Of a DNA stretch of 64,000 nt, positions 51,379 to 59,740 are shown piece after piece. The position numbers were made by a program, and so were the translations under genes. Source of the DNA: CBDFLA01 sp965248915 (GTDB lineage: Bacteria > Pseudomonadota > Alphaproteobacteria > M2410); contig OZ252216.1 of NCBI GenBank assembly GCA_965248915.1, positions 310,001 to 374,000 on the forward strand. Reading direction: 5' to 3'. The notes under the pieces are model-generated. The model saw only the letters and a list, made by a program, of their open reading frames with translations. It searched no databases and had not been told where the DNA came from. How positions within the stretch are numbered: the first letter of the stretch is position 1; every line of letters begins with the position of its first letter.

Positions 51379-52947
51379 TCAGGCGTCGAGACTCCGCGCG
51401 AGGCTTCCGATCCGATGTGCGTTTGCCATGACGGACAGTGTGATAGTCGTCGCGGGGATAGATGGAAAGATGGATGCGTCCACAATGTGCGTTCTTGTTA
51501 ATCCGTTCACCCGTCCGAGCAGGTCTGTCTCGAGGCCAGTGGGAGCCTCTCGCATCGGGAATGTTCCACCACAGTGAAAACTCGAACCGATTTCACCGGC
51601 TCGACTCAGCGGCATCAGTGGTACCAGACCGGCTTTGCGCAGAACCATCGCCATACGCGTTCTTGAACGGGTAATCGCGCTTGAAGTCGAAGTGTTGGGC
51701 AGGGACTTGAATGTGAGGCTTTTCTTCTCGCCAGAAGATAACCTGATTTCAACGGAAGCTGAATCATCTGAATGAAGAAACGTTTGAGCGACAATCAATC
51801 TTTGACTGAGAAACGCAATGAACGGATCGAGGACCTTTGCGAAAGATCCAAATCGTTGCCTCATGTCCTGCACATAAGCGTCGTTGTATGTGTACACCTG
51901 ACTGTGCACAGTTCGAGCACTCACGTCAGTGTCTGTACACTCCAAAAAGATTTGTGCCAAAGCGTGTCGTTCCTCGGTCGAAGGATTTACCGCGTTCGAC
52001 CATTTGTGGACCGATGGCAGAAAGAAATGCTGGCTATCCTTCATGACAACCGGGTGGTCATATTTCCCAAGTGATTCCAACACGAGCTTCGCCGTTGGAA
52101 GAACACCCACGGCGACAAACAAGCGTTGCCCCGTCACCGCACTCTTTTCGTCTGTCTTCAGGTTACGAAGATTGACCTGGACCCGCTCACTTTCTTCCTG
52201 AAAACTCTCCGTAAGCTCTCCACCGCAATATGTGAAATTGGGATGGGCGATGAGATCTTCGACAACCTGAGCCGCATTGAAAACGACATCATAAGGGCAG
52301 CCATGAAGGCACATCGCACAATAGCGACACGCGCTGGAAAGGGCTTGCCTCGATTGTCCAAAGCAAACACCAGATGCCGTGAGTTGTTCTTTGCTTGCAC
52401 CCAATCGCTTGAGAATTTCGGCGGCCTGCGAGGATGGTCGCAAGTGTTCGTCTGTATTCAACTCGGAAAATAACGTTGTGAGTCCGTCATCTGCGGCCGA
52501 TTGAGGGACAAATTTGCTGACCGCCGCGTAGTGGGGGGCAAGTTCACTTTCCCCAATGGGCCAATCTTGTATGTCTGTGTCGCGGTAGGGAAGGATCGAT
52601 GCACCCCACCCATTGCTCAAGCCACCTTTCACGAAAGACGGACGCAATCCAAACCATTGGGGCGCCTTGTCATCTTCAAAGATTGAGTTTGGGCGTTCCG
52701 ACATGAAGGACGAGCCAAAGGGCCGCATGAGCCCACTGTCACCCTCGCCTTCTGGTGTGAGCATGGCTTGCCGATCTTCTTCACGCCATTCTTGTGGCGA
52801 TACTTTAGCAAGTCGCTGTCTTAAGGCGCTTGCCTCCTCTTCAATCTGATATCCGGCATCCACCATCGTCACCTCGCAGCCCTGTTCGATCAGAGCCTTG
52901 GAAACGGCCACTCCTGCAGGGCCGGAACCGATGACGATGTTCTCCAT
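51379..52947 (-). CDS. GMC family oxidoreductase with a four-Cys motif
   Basis: The 522-residue flavoprotein starts with the FAD motif VIGSGPAGVAVSKAL and ends with GMC elements (SSFHCGGTFPM, VDASIFPSIPATTITLSVMA). It lacks a signal peptide. Between the two halves lies CRYCAMCLHGCPYDV, a C-x2-C-x2-C-x3-C-P arrangement as in ferredoxins, which could hold an iron-sulfur cluster. GMC enzymes oxidise alcohols or sugars. Position in the polysaccharide locus suggests oxidation of a sugar or polyol precursor. Confidence 0.8.
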   Translation of the reverse strand: MENIVIGSGPAGVAVSKALIEQGCEVTMVDAGYQIEEEASALRQRLAKVSPQEWREEDRQAMLTPEGEGDSGLMRPFGSSFMSERPNSIFEDDKAPQWFGLRPSFVKGGLSNGWGASILPYRDTDIQDWPIGESELAPHYAAVSKFVPQSAADDGLTTLFSELNTDEHLRPSSQAAEILKRLGASKEQLTASGVCFGQSRQALSSACRYCAMCLHGCPYDVVFNAAQVVEDLIAHPNFTYCGGELTESFQEESERVQVNLRNLKTDEKSAVTGQRLFVAVGVLPTAKLVLESLGKYDHPVVMKDSQHFFLPSVHKWSNAVNPSTEERHALAQIFLECTDTDVSARTVHSQVYTYNDAYVQDMRQRFGSFAKVLDPFIAFLSQRLIVAQTFLHSDDSASVEIRLSSGEKKSLTFKSLPNTSTSSAITRSRTRMAMVLRKAGLVPLMPLSRAGEIGSSFHCGGTFPMREAPTGLETDLLGRVNGLTRTHIVDASIFPSIPATTITLSVMANAHRIGSLARSLDA

Positions 52948-53090
52948 TTCGCGAAGCCTTCTGGCGTTTGATTGACATGAATCAGTGTCCCTCTTAACTA
53001 TTAGTACATCGCGGTGTCGATATGTAGGGCGAAAGCACCCACCCGGTCATTGAGTGGCTGCTGCACAAGAATTTGAGGAGTTTGGTCGGT

Positions 53091-53990
53091 TTGGACAATT
53101 TGCCCAATTTCTTGGTCATCGGAGCCGCACGCTCGGGAACAACCGCGCTCTACACCTATCTGAAGCAGCATTCTGAAATTTTCATGAGCCCACTGAAGGA
53201 GACAAACTTCTTCGCGTTCAAGCAGGAGGATCTGACCTTCCAAGGACCAGGGGCTGATTACGTCAACAATTCGCTTGTGGATCTCGCTGCATATCAAGCG
53301 CTCTTTGAGGGTGTGACCAGAGAAAAAGCAATCGGCGAAGCCTCACCACTCTATCTCTATTCAGAGCAGGCACCTGGCCGAATTCAAAATCTCATACCAA
53401 ACGCCAAACTCATTGCCATCCTTCGCAATCCAATCGAACAGGCCTTTTCGCATTATCTCTACGCGCGCCGTCAAATGATCGACCCACTCGATACGTTTGA
53501 TGAGGCACTTCTTGGAGAGTCCAAGAGAAAGAGCGAGGGCTGGATGCCGATGTTTAGGTATTCCCAGTTTCCAATGTATGGAGAACAATTGTCTCGGTAC
53601 TTTGATCACTTTGATGGTGGGCAAATACAAGTACATCTCTACGAAGATTTTGAGGTAGATCCATCAAAGGTGATGTCAAACGTCTTTGAGTTTCTTGAAG
53701 TTGATGCGGGTTTCGGTCCCGACATGTCATACCGCCCCAACACCGGTGGCGAACCAAAACGAAAATGGCTGCAAGACTTGGTGATGAAGCAAAGAGCCTC
53801 GACAAGGTTGATCGGCAAACTCATGCCGGAACAATTGCGCCAGCGCATTCGCGATGCAGTGTCGCAAGAGAACTTGGATCAGCCAGAAATGTCAGAAAAC
53901 GCAAGAGAGTATCTGCAAGGGGAACTTGGTGATGATATTGGAAGACTTCAGTCCCTGATTGATAGAGATCTCTCCCACTGGCTCGCATAA
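53091..53990 (+). CDS. PAPS-dependent sulfotransferase
   Basis: The frame has only TTG starts (53073, 53082, 53091); GAGGAG at 53076-53081 supports TTG at 53091, giving 299 residues beginning with DNLPNFLVIG. The 5'-phosphosulfate-binding loop is GAARSGTTALYTYL; the 3'-phosphate motif is ILRNPIEQAFSHYLYARR. Such enzymes move sulfate from PAPS to sugars, as in heparan sulfotransferase-like proteins. Its place between sugar-modifying and glycosyltransferase genes suggests a sulfated surface glycan. Confidence 0.82.
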   Translation: MDNLPNFLVIGAARSGTTALYTYLKQHSEIFMSPLKETNFFAFKQEDLTFQGPGADYVNNSLVDLAAYQALFEGVTREKAIGEASPLYLYSEQAPGRIQNLIPNAKLIAILRNPIEQAFSHYLYARRQMIDPLDTFDEALLGESKRKSEGWMPMFRYSQFPMYGEQLSRYFDHFDGGQIQVHLYEDFEVDPSKVMSNVFEFLEVDAGFGPDMSYRPNTGGEPKRKWLQDLVMKQRASTRLIGKLMPEQLRQRIRDAVSQENLDQPEMSENAREYLQGELGDDIGRLQSLIDRDLSHWLA

Positions 53991-53998
53991 ACCGTTGG

Positions 53999-55498
53999 TC
54001 ATTTGGCAGGGCTTCGGTAGACGAGAACATTTCCGTCGCCAAGTGACCCCTTGAACCGTTGTTCCAGTGCGTAACGTGTATCCACGTCGCTCATAATGTC
54101 ATCATATTTGCGAAATGTACGGGCCGGAAGCGCGACAACAACCCAGGTCCTGACCGCAATCTTCTCGATAGCCATCAATTCACTCTGAGATTCGATGATA
54201 GACCAATCCGCCAGATAATATTCTTTGAAGGGGACCTGCGTTTGACCGAGTGTGATGACCGTGTCGCCAGTGTTCCTATTTGCCTCCACGTAGTGGTAGG
54301 CGCCTTCGAGATCTTGTTTGGGAGACAGGTAATTTCGTGTGACGAGGGCGATTGACAAAATAGCCATCAATACAACAGAAAAGGCAAAGAGCCTTTGCGA
54401 CCCAATCCGCCAAGAAAACCACGCTTCAGCCCGTTGGCTTGCAAATTGACAAATGACGAAGACGCCCTGGGTGATGAGGAGAAACAGGAACCCGATATCG
54501 ACAAAGAAAAATCGCGGCCAGACACGCATGCCCAAGACCACAAGGACAGTGAGGGTGAGGGGTATGTGGACCCAAACAATCACAGAGAAGATGGGATCAC
54601 GCCTGTAAAGGCTGACACTTCCAAAGGCGAGAGCCACGAAGACTCCAATTCCAACCACAGCTACGGCTGGTCCATTGCCGGCGACCGTTCGAAGCGCTTC
54701 AAAAATGGTCCAAAGTGGGTTTTGATATTCCTTCATGACGTCGACACCGGATGTGCCGGACACACCCATGACGTTTTCAAGCACCTGCATGAAGGTGGGG
54801 GCATAGAGAACCAGTGTCAAAAACCCGCCGACGGCAAACCCAGCCACAATGATGAAGTTCTCCCTGACGGTCGAAGGCGCCACCAATGAGGACGGGTCTG
54901 CGTTTCGATTGAGCAGACGCAGGAGGAGCATCACTGCATAGACCGTGCCGTGAGCTGCGACCAAGAAGCCAGCCGTGAGGTGTGTGTACATGGCTGCAGC
55001 TATGCTAAGTGCATAATAGATCCATGTTCGCCACTTTGGATCGCGTATTCCGGATATGAAAAAGATCGTTGCGAGCGTACAGAAAAAGGCGATTTCCGTG
55101 TAACCGCGGGCGTTCTGGGAAAACCAAACGTGGTGATAGGAGAGCGCCATCAAGAGCGCGGTGACATGGGCCTGTAAGTGGCCTGCGACCAATTTGGCAA
55201 GCCACCACATTGCGGCAATGCCAGCAATGCCAAAGAACACTGCCGGAAATCTCAGGGCCCAATTGGTCTCGCCAAAGAGCGTGACCATCGCCTTGCTTTG
55301 TAGACTGTAGAAGACGTGATTGTTGAAACCGAAATTGGAGACAAGGTCCGCGAACGATGTGCGAATGTAGAATAGAACAGTGTAAATCTCGTCGTGCCAC
55401 AAAGGCGCATCGAGACGATAGAACCGAAGGACGGCTGCAAGAACCAGGATGAGACCCAGAATTTGGTAGTCGGTCCGTTTGGTATCTCTGAGGGTCAT
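53999..55498 (-). CDS. Membrane glycosyltransferase, GT39/ArnT-like
   Basis: The 499-residue protein has about eleven membrane helices and the GT-C acidic motif after the first one (RLDAPLWHDEIYTVLF, Asp-Glu in the first large loop). The arrangement FNNHVFYSLQSKA and ETNWALRFPAVFFG is typical of dolichyl-phosphate-mannose or undecaprenyl-linked sugar transferases (PF13231-type). It probably transfers a lipid-linked sugar in the periplasm. The C-terminal soluble domain is about 110 residues. It heads the minus-strand block but follows the epimerase gene by 45 bases. Confidence 0.82.
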   Translation of the reverse strand: MTLRDTKRTDYQILGLILVLAAVLRFYRLDAPLWHDEIYTVLFYIRTSFADLVSNFGFNNHVFYSLQSKAMVTLFGETNWALRFPAVFFGIAGIAAMWWLAKLVAGHLQAHVTALLMALSYHHVWFSQNARGYTEIAFFCTLATIFFISGIRDPKWRTWIYYALSIAAAMYTHLTAGFLVAAHGTVYAVMLLLRLLNRNADPSSLVAPSTVRENFIIVAGFAVGGFLTLVLYAPTFMQVLENVMGVSGTSGVDVMKEYQNPLWTIFEALRTVAGNGPAVAVVGIGVFVALAFGSVSLYRRDPIFSVIVWVHIPLTLTVLVVLGMRVWPRFFFVDIGFLFLLITQGVFVICQFASQRAEAWFSWRIGSQRLFAFSVVLMAILSIALVTRNYLSPKQDLEGAYHYVEANRNTGDTVITLGQTQVPFKEYYLADWSIIESQSELMAIEKIAVRTWVVVALPARTFRKYDDIMSDVDTRYALEQRFKGSLGDGNVLVYRSPAK

Positions 55499-55543
55499 AA
55501 GGCCCGTCGGGTAAGAAGTGTTTCGAGGTAACCTAACCCAGGC

Positions 55544-56518
55544 TTAGGCGAGGCCCAAGAGCGCCTTCTTCTCTTCAACCAGGTCGGCAATAATTTGCTC
55601 AAGCGAGGTTCGTGGGCGGTAGCCTGTGAACTTTTCGAGTTTCGAAACACCCGGCACCCGCCTTTGCATATCTTCAAAACCGTTCGAGTATGCCTCTTCA
55701 TAGGAAATGAGTTTGACCTCAGACGAACTGCCGACGGTGTCGCGAACGAGCTCTGCCAAACCCTTGATCGTGATTTCTTGGTCATTGCCCACATTGAACA
55801 CTTCACCAACAGCATCCGGGCGGTTGATCAACCGTGTAATGGCCTCAACAGCATCAAAAACGTGCCCAAAGCATCGGGATTGTTCACCGGAACCATAGAC
55901 CGTGATTGGTTCGTTTTTCAGCGCCTGTGACACAAAGTTCGGCAGCACCATGCCGTATTGTCCCGTTTGACGTGGGCCTGTCGTATTGAACAAGCGTGTG
56001 ACGATGGTTGGAACACGGCCTTCTTGTGAGTAAGCCAGCGCCAAACATTCATCGAGTGCTTTCGCGCAGGCGTAAGACCACCGCAAATTGGAGGTCGAGC
56101 CCATCACCAAGTCATCTTCTTCTTGGAAAGGTGTTTTGGAAGATTTGCCGTAAACTTCCGAACTCGACGCAATGAGCACCAGTTTGTTCTGTGATGACGA
56201 AGCATGCAGGACATTTTCCGTGCCATTGACATTGGTGTGAATGGAGTGGCTGGGTTTGTCGAGAATGAGTTTGACACCCACCGCTGCAGCCATGTGCAGT
56301 GTGAGATTGCAAGCATCCACAAGTTCAACGACCAGTGATTGATCCCGCACGGATCCGATCACACACTCGAAGTTTGGATTGTCTTTCAGGTGGGCGATGT
56401 TATCCATCGAACCCGTTGACAAATTATCGAGGACCATCACCTTGTGGCCATCGCTCAAGAGCCGATCCGCCAGGTGAGATCCGATAAATCCAGCACCGCC
56501 GGTAATCAATATTGTCAT
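55544..56518 (-). CDS. NAD-dependent epimerase/dehydratase (UDP-sugar epimerase type)
   Basis: The 324-residue extended SDR has ILITGGAGFIGSHLADRL, VLDNLSTGSMDNI, the catalytic YACAK and the FNVGNDQEITI motif near the nucleotide site. GSGEQSRCFGHVFDAVEAI fits UDP-glucose epimerase/UDP-glucuronate decarboxylase relatives. It lies 5 bases from the GT4 gene, so the two are co-transcribed. Confidence 0.87.
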   Translation of the reverse strand: MTILITGGAGFIGSHLADRLLSDGHKVMVLDNLSTGSMDNIAHLKDNPNFECVIGSVRDQSLVVELVDACNLTLHMAAAVGVKLILDKPSHSIHTNVNGTENVLHASSSQNKLVLIASSSEVYGKSSKTPFQEEDDLVMGSTSNLRWSYACAKALDECLALAYSQEGRVPTIVTRLFNTTGPRQTGQYGMVLPNFVSQALKNEPITVYGSGEQSRCFGHVFDAVEAITRLINRPDAVGEVFNVGNDQEITIKGLAELVRDTVGSSSEVKLISYEEAYSNGFEDMQRRVPGVSKLEKFTGYRPRTSLEQIIADLVEEKKALLGLA

Positions 56519-56523
56519 TGTCT

Positions 56524-57768
56524 TTAGTCTTCCAATGCGGCGGCAACGTCTTTGCGGCCTTTTTCAAGGGCAGTCTCACGTAAAGTGGTAAAGTATTGGT
56601 TGATGACCACCTCTTCAGACCAGTGTGAATGGAAGCCTGAAAGGGCCGCTTTTGCAAGCGCGTCGCGCCGTCCGGCCTCATGTTGAAGAGGCTTGAAGAC
56701 CTCACCGAGGCGACTGTCGTCGGTGTAGATGACACCACCACCACTTTTCATAACTATTTCTGAGAAGGGACCGATGTCTCGGGCAATAACCGGTGTGCCC
56801 ATCCGGAAGGACTCAATGAGAATGATCCCGAAGGTTTCATAACAGACCGAAGGGACGATCAGCGCAATGGCATGGGCATAATATCTGGAGAGTTCTTCCG
56901 GTGCCATACGCCCAAGGAACTTCACGCGGGGGATATCTGCCGCCTGTCGTTTGAGCTCATTTTCGTAGTCACCGGACCCGATGATGAGCAGATCGGCGTC
57001 TTCGTAGTCTCTGAAATTGGGCATAACATCGTCGAGCCCCTTAATCTTCTCCAGCCGACCGACGAATAAAAAATAGGGTCGATCCTGGGGGGACGGACCC
57101 TCCGTCGCCGCGACAGGTTCATCGGGCAAGAAATAGGGAACGACCGTCATTGGTTTCGGAAAGCCAAATTCTGCGTGTTTAGCGCGACTGAACTCACTCT
57201 TCGCAATAAATCGATCCACATGGGTGAGGTTCTTTTGAAAGGCGGGCAGATGTCGCCATAGCTGCGGCGGACGATGATAGGAAAGCCCGCACCGAAAGCA
57301 TTCACGCTTGTCACAGAGTTCACGGTTGTTGCGCCACAATACGTGAGTGGGACAGACCAACCAGTGCTCATGGGCCTCGTAGATTTTGAGACCATCGCCA
57401 TAAGCGAGCACGCCGGCGCCGCCTACCAAAGATACATTGTTGTACCAAATGATATCGAAGGCACCAGGCGCGAGAATTTCTTGCAAGCGTTTGTGATGCA
57501 CCGTCGGTCGGCTGAGCTGGTGGGTAAGCAAGTTCGACAGGCTGTTGAATTTGCTGCGCAGTCCAATCACATTGACCCCGCCATGATCAACTTCCGCCGT
57601 CGGTTCGCTGCCGGCCAGTGTCAAATAGCCGTCAATGTCATGAATGACGGTTACTTCGTGCCCGCGCGCGACGAGGGCCTTTGCCAGGCGTTCAACGCCC
57701 ATGGCGTCTCCGCCAAAACTGTAAGGCGGGTAAAAAGTCGTCAGCATCGCGATGCGGAGTGAAGCCAT
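56524..57768 (-). CDS. Glycosyltransferase family 4 protein with Cys-rich insert
   Basis: From the ATG at 57768 the product has 414 residues; the frame start at 57843 lies inside the flippase gene. The GT4 N-terminus is IAMLTTFYPPYSFGGDAMGV; the C-terminal donor site has LFVGRLEKIKGLD, GSGDYENEL and the EX7E-like PSVCYETFGIILIESF. An insert after EHWLVCPTHVLW has four Cys (CPTH, LCDKRECFRCG), a pattern seen in some GT4 enzymes and possibly zinc-binding. It acts in the cytoplasm on lipid-linked sugar. Confidence 0.87.
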   Translation of the reverse strand: MASLRIAMLTTFYPPYSFGGDAMGVERLAKALVARGHEVTVIHDIDGYLTLAGSEPTAEVDHGGVNVIGLRSKFNSLSNLLTHQLSRPTVHHKRLQEILAPGAFDIIWYNNVSLVGGAGVLAYGDGLKIYEAHEHWLVCPTHVLWRNNRELCDKRECFRCGLSYHRPPQLWRHLPAFQKNLTHVDRFIAKSEFSRAKHAEFGFPKPMTVVPYFLPDEPVAATEGPSPQDRPYFLFVGRLEKIKGLDDVMPNFRDYEDADLLIIGSGDYENELKRQAADIPRVKFLGRMAPEELSRYYAHAIALIVPSVCYETFGIILIESFRMGTPVIARDIGPFSEIVMKSGGGVIYTDDSRLGEVFKPLQHEAGRRDALAKAALSGFHSHWSEEVVINQYFTTLRETALEKGRKDVAAALED

Positions 57769-57775
57769 GTGCGCT

Positions 57776-59251
57776 CTACGCCTCTTCAGTTTTGGAGCTG
57801 GTTCTGTCAGTCGACCCCGGATTGGCCATGAGACCTTTTGCATGGCGAAGTCTGTCCCTTAGCGCCACACTTGCGAGACCAAGATAGGTGAGCCCACCAA
57901 GACCAACGGAGGTGGCAAGAAGAAAAACAGGGTTCAACCTGTGTCCAATCATTGTCTGCCACCCAAGTATGACAAGCACCATGACCAAGGAGGCCAGCAG
58001 AGGGATGGCAAAGAGTTTCACGTAAGGCCCCATATCGATGTTCGTCGCCTTTCTAACGATCCAAAACCGGAATGGCCAGAGCAGGAGGTATCTCATGGTA
58101 AACACGACCGCGATGGCGACAACACCGTACTGCGATACCCAGATGATCGTAATGAGCCCGAGGAGGGCTTCTGCTGTTGAGAGAGCGAAGAGGGAACCTG
58201 CATGTCCGAGAGCCAGACAGACCGCTTGTTGCAGTCGTTCAATGGACAAGTAGACACCAAGAAGACAAAGAACCTGCAAGACAGGAACTGCGGGCAGCCA
58301 ACTTGTCCCAAACAAGACAGTGATTGTCGGTTCTGCGATTACAGCCAGGCCGAAAAAGGTAGCAAAGGCAATCAGCGTCGAAACTTCGGTGAGATCATTT
58401 AGGAGCTTTCCTACGTTCTCAGCCCCGCGCTGCATATGGGCAAAGACCGGTTGCGCCACCATCCGAAGCGGTGTTGTGATCAGAACCGAGAGAATTTCAA
58501 CCACTCGCCAGGCAATCGTATAGAACCCGACCACAGTCGGTCCCAGAACCACACCTATCACCACGGTCGGTGTTTGAACCGAGATGAGTTCGGTCGCGCG
58601 CAAACCGATCATCTTGGCACCAAATTGAAGCACTTCGCGAACGTGGGATCGTTTCGCGCGCCAACCAGGCGTGAAGGGATGCGCGAACCAGACGAATATG
58701 TTGTTGACGAAAACTTGCGCCAGCCTCTGTCCAATGAGGCTCCATGCACCGTAGCCTTTGAGCGCCATTGAAATGCCGACGATCCCGCCTGCGATGACAC
58801 CAAGGGTCGCGCGAATGGCGAGCGATTTGAAATTGAGGTCGCGTCTCAACCCAGCGACCGGCACACCAGAAAATCCGATGAACAAGATCACCGGCGAAAG
58901 CCAGACAAGAAAGTCAGCGATGTCAGGTTGGCCGTAAAGGGATGCGATCACATCCGCGCTTAGAACAAGCACCGCCACAAGGGCGAGCGAGAACCCACCC
59001 AGCAACCAAAACACTGCATCCTTGTGGCCGTCTTCGACCGTCTCAAGTTGGATCAATGATTCGGTCACCGTTTCGCGAACCAAGAACTCCGCGAAGATCA
59101 CGATGACGATGCCCATCATGGCGAAGCCAAAAGCCTCCGCCCCCAACAGGCGTGCCAAAAGGATGAAGATGGCGAAATTAAACGCCTGCTCGGTCCAGCT
59201 ACCGGCAAAGGTCCAGGCGAGGCCTGTGATCAATCGGCGTCTCAAACTCAT
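57776..59251 (-). CDS. Wzx-like polysaccharide flippase
   Basis: The 491-residue protein has about fourteen membrane helices and starts LRRRLITGLAWTFAGSWTEQ, typical of lipopolysaccharide/O-antigen translocases of the MOP superfamily. Conserved bits are ARLLGAEAFGFAMMGIVIVI and FGAKMIGLRATELIS. It flips lipid-linked repeat units to the periplasm. It is the first gene of the minus-strand operon flippase-GT4-epimerase-GT39, with gaps of 7, 5 and 45 bases. Confidence 0.88.
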   Translation of the reverse strand: MSLRRRLITGLAWTFAGSWTEQAFNFAIFILLARLLGAEAFGFAMMGIVIVIFAEFLVRETVTESLIQLETVEDGHKDAVFWLLGGFSLALVAVLVLSADVIASLYGQPDIADFLVWLSPVILFIGFSGVPVAGLRRDLNFKSLAIRATLGVIAGGIVGISMALKGYGAWSLIGQRLAQVFVNNIFVWFAHPFTPGWRAKRSHVREVLQFGAKMIGLRATELISVQTPTVVIGVVLGPTVVGFYTIAWRVVEILSVLITTPLRMVAQPVFAHMQRGAENVGKLLNDLTEVSTLIAFATFFGLAVIAEPTITVLFGTSWLPAVPVLQVLCLLGVYLSIERLQQAVCLALGHAGSLFALSTAEALLGLITIIWVSQYGVVAIAVVFTMRYLLLWPFRFWIVRKATNIDMGPYVKLFAIPLLASLVMVLVILGWQTMIGHRLNPVFLLATSVGLGGLTYLGLASVALRDRLRHAKGLMANPGSTDRTSSKTEEA

Positions 59252-59387
59252 GGGCGCGGGTCCAGAGGGCGTGTCAGGCGAAGCAGTTCAACTGATTCTG
59301 TCACAGAAAACCTTAACGATCCATGGGAGACCGATGATGATCTTGCCAACCCACGCCTCGGAGCGTAAGACTGCGCTCACGATTGTA

Positions 59388-59608
59388 GGTGTTTCTACCC
59401 CTCGGGTCTTCGAGAGGTGGGAATGAAACGGGAAAACGGTGCGCTTGAGGCCTGAAGGCAACAAGCTACTCCGTTACTGCCCCCGCAACGGTAAGTGAGG
59501 CAAAAGGCGCGTCTTACAGCCACTGTGTTCAAAGACAAGAGCATGGGAAGGCGACGCGCTTCCGTTGAAGAACAGCGACCCTCACAAGTCCGGAGACCGG
59601 CCTGCGGT
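59388..59608 (+). ncRNA. Cobalamin riboswitch
   Basis: The leader of the btuB-like gene has the elements of the AdoCbl/cobalamin aptamer in order: GGTGGGAATGAAACGGGAAA, a purine/pyrimidine helix, GCCCCCGCAACGGTAAG, the B12-box region GCCACTG, GGGAAGGCG, and AGTCCGGAGACCGGCC near 59588-59602. It ends about 130 bases before the start codon, room for an expression platform. It should repress the receptor when cobalamin is abundant. Confidence 0.93.
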
Positions 59609-59740
59609 TTTTGATCATAGATCGGCGCACGGGGTAAGTGGCCGGATGGTTGAGAAGCGGCATTCCGACTTCCTCCTTCCAAAATTTCCTCCCACGTCGA
59701 TCACACCAACTGTCCGGGTGTGGACGAGGAAGGAAGTAAG

